Source of the DNA: Gammaproteobacteria bacterium
GTDB taxonomy: Bacteria; Pseudomonadota; Gammaproteobacteria; UBA6429; Thiohalophilaceae
DNA length: 5,769 nt
Direction of reading: 5' to 3'
NCBI GenBank assembly: GCA_029880425.1
Contig: JAOUOK010000137.1
Coordinates: 1-5,769 of the forward strand
Shown here: piece after piece, positions 5,327 to 5,769 of the stretch
Layout: every line of letters starts with the position of its first letter
Numbering within the stretch: the first letter of the stretch is position 1
Program-made: the position numbers and the translations under genes
The notes under the pieces: model-generated
What the model was told of the DNA's origin: nothing
What the model saw: the letters and a program-made list of their open reading frames with translations, nothing else
Database searches by the model: none

Positions 5327-5769
5327 ATGAACCCTATTAAATATGCATACCTCGCTGTGGAAGGCTGGTTTAATGTTGCTTTCGGTTCAGAATGGAACCC
5401 GTTATACAATATGGGCCGGTTAGCCTTTTTCTTTTTCTGGATCGTATTAATTAGTGGTTTGTACCTATTTATATTTTTTGACACCAGTCTTTCAGGTGCC
5501 TATGCCTCGGTAGAAGCCATTACCTATGAGCAGAAATATTTTGGTGGCGTGATGCGGAGCTTGCATCGCTATGCATCAGATGCGGCAGTTATCACGATTA
5601 TTTTGCACATGTTCCGTGAATTTGCATTAGGTCGATACAACGGGGTTCGTTGGTTTTCATGGATCACGGGTGTCCCCACTCTTTGGTTTGTTATAACCCT
5701 TGGTATTACAGGTTATTGGTTAGTCTGGGATGAGCTGGGTTTATATGTTGCAATGCTATCTTCTCAGCT
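5327..5769 (+). CDS. Cytochrome b6-like diheme membrane protein, N-terminal part (cut by window end)
   Basis: The first 147 residues are seen and the frame stays open at the edge. A short amphipathic start (AVEGWFNVAFGSEWNPLYNMG) leads into helix A at about 31-51. GAYASVEAITYEQKYFGGVMRSLHRYASD at 57-85 follows the cytochrome b6 pattern closely. H80 and H94, with 13 residues between them, are the first-helix ligands of the two b hemes; their partners would lie in a later helix outside the window. LGITGYWLVWDELGLY at 125-140 corresponds to the quinol-site region GYxLPWDQ, with V in place of the usual P. The protein should take electrons from quinol; whether a Rieske protein, ferredoxin-like domain or cytochrome c follows cannot be seen. 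An in-frame stop at 5312-5314 limits the start to this ATG or a TTG at 5318; the ribosome site is weak (TGAG at 5319-5322). It has its own FNR/DNR-type promoter, suggesting a new operon for the electron supply of anaerobic or NO respiration. Confidence 0.88.
   Translation, partial: MNPIKYAYLAVEGWFNVAFGSEWNPLYNMGRLAFFFFWIVLISGLYLFIFFDTSLSGAYASVEAITYEQKYFGGVMRSLHRYASDAAVITIILHMFREFALGRYNGVRWFSWITGVPTLWFVITLGITGYWLVWDELGLYVAMLSSQ

Noticed and set aside
5281..5484. Minus-strand open frame of 67 codons
   Set aside because: It is antisense to the cytochrome b start and its leader; the plus-strand protein has clear family motifs.

Overview
The window looks like a chromosomal segment of an AT-rich (roughly 40% GC by eye) gammaproteobacterium that can meet or respire nitric oxide. 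The main taxonomic hint is a Crp/Fnr regulator that closely resembles Pseudomonas DNR in its domain core and DNA-reading helix. The mix of genes fits a denitrifying, sulfur-oxidising or similar facultative lineage. No genus can be named from the sequence alone. There are no mobile elements, CRISPR arrays, tRNAs or rRNAs.

Layout, all genes on the + strand: 1-105, possible tail of an unidentified gene; 130-178, promoter with a DNR-type palindrome; 186-872, dnr-like regulator; 1013-1468, bacteriohemerythrin; 1469-1775, regulatory gap with a perfect FNR/DNR box, a well-placed -10 and a hairpin-rich leader; 1776-1934, a 52-residue single-span membrane protein; 1973-2509, CuA subunit (norS-like); 2515-4245, heme-copper catalytic subunit (norY-like); 4275-4308, strong terminator; 4392-5234, SCO/SenC copper chaperone; 5231-5271, another FNR/DNR box and -10; 5327 to the end, the first 147 residues of a cytochrome b6-like protein, cut by the window.

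Main interpretation: an automatic annotation would call 1973-4245 a ba3-type cytochrome c oxidase. All heme and CuB histidines and all CuA ligands are present, but the active-site helix reads GHSSQQ where oxygen reductases of this family have GHPxVY. The catalytic tyrosine position is therefore glutamine. Together with the gene set (small membrane ORF, CuA subunit, subunit I, SenC) and a DNR-like regulator with matching DNA boxes, this points to a CuA-containing nitric oxide reductase of the NorSY/sNOR kind rather than an oxidase. This is an inference from motif and context, not a demonstrated activity.

How the parts may work together: the DNR-like protein senses NO and activates its own gene, the small-ORF-norS-norY operon and the cytochrome b gene. 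SenC loads copper into the CuA site. The cytochrome b may feed electrons from quinol towards a c-type carrier that donates to CuA. The hemerythrin may bind O2 or NO alongside this response.
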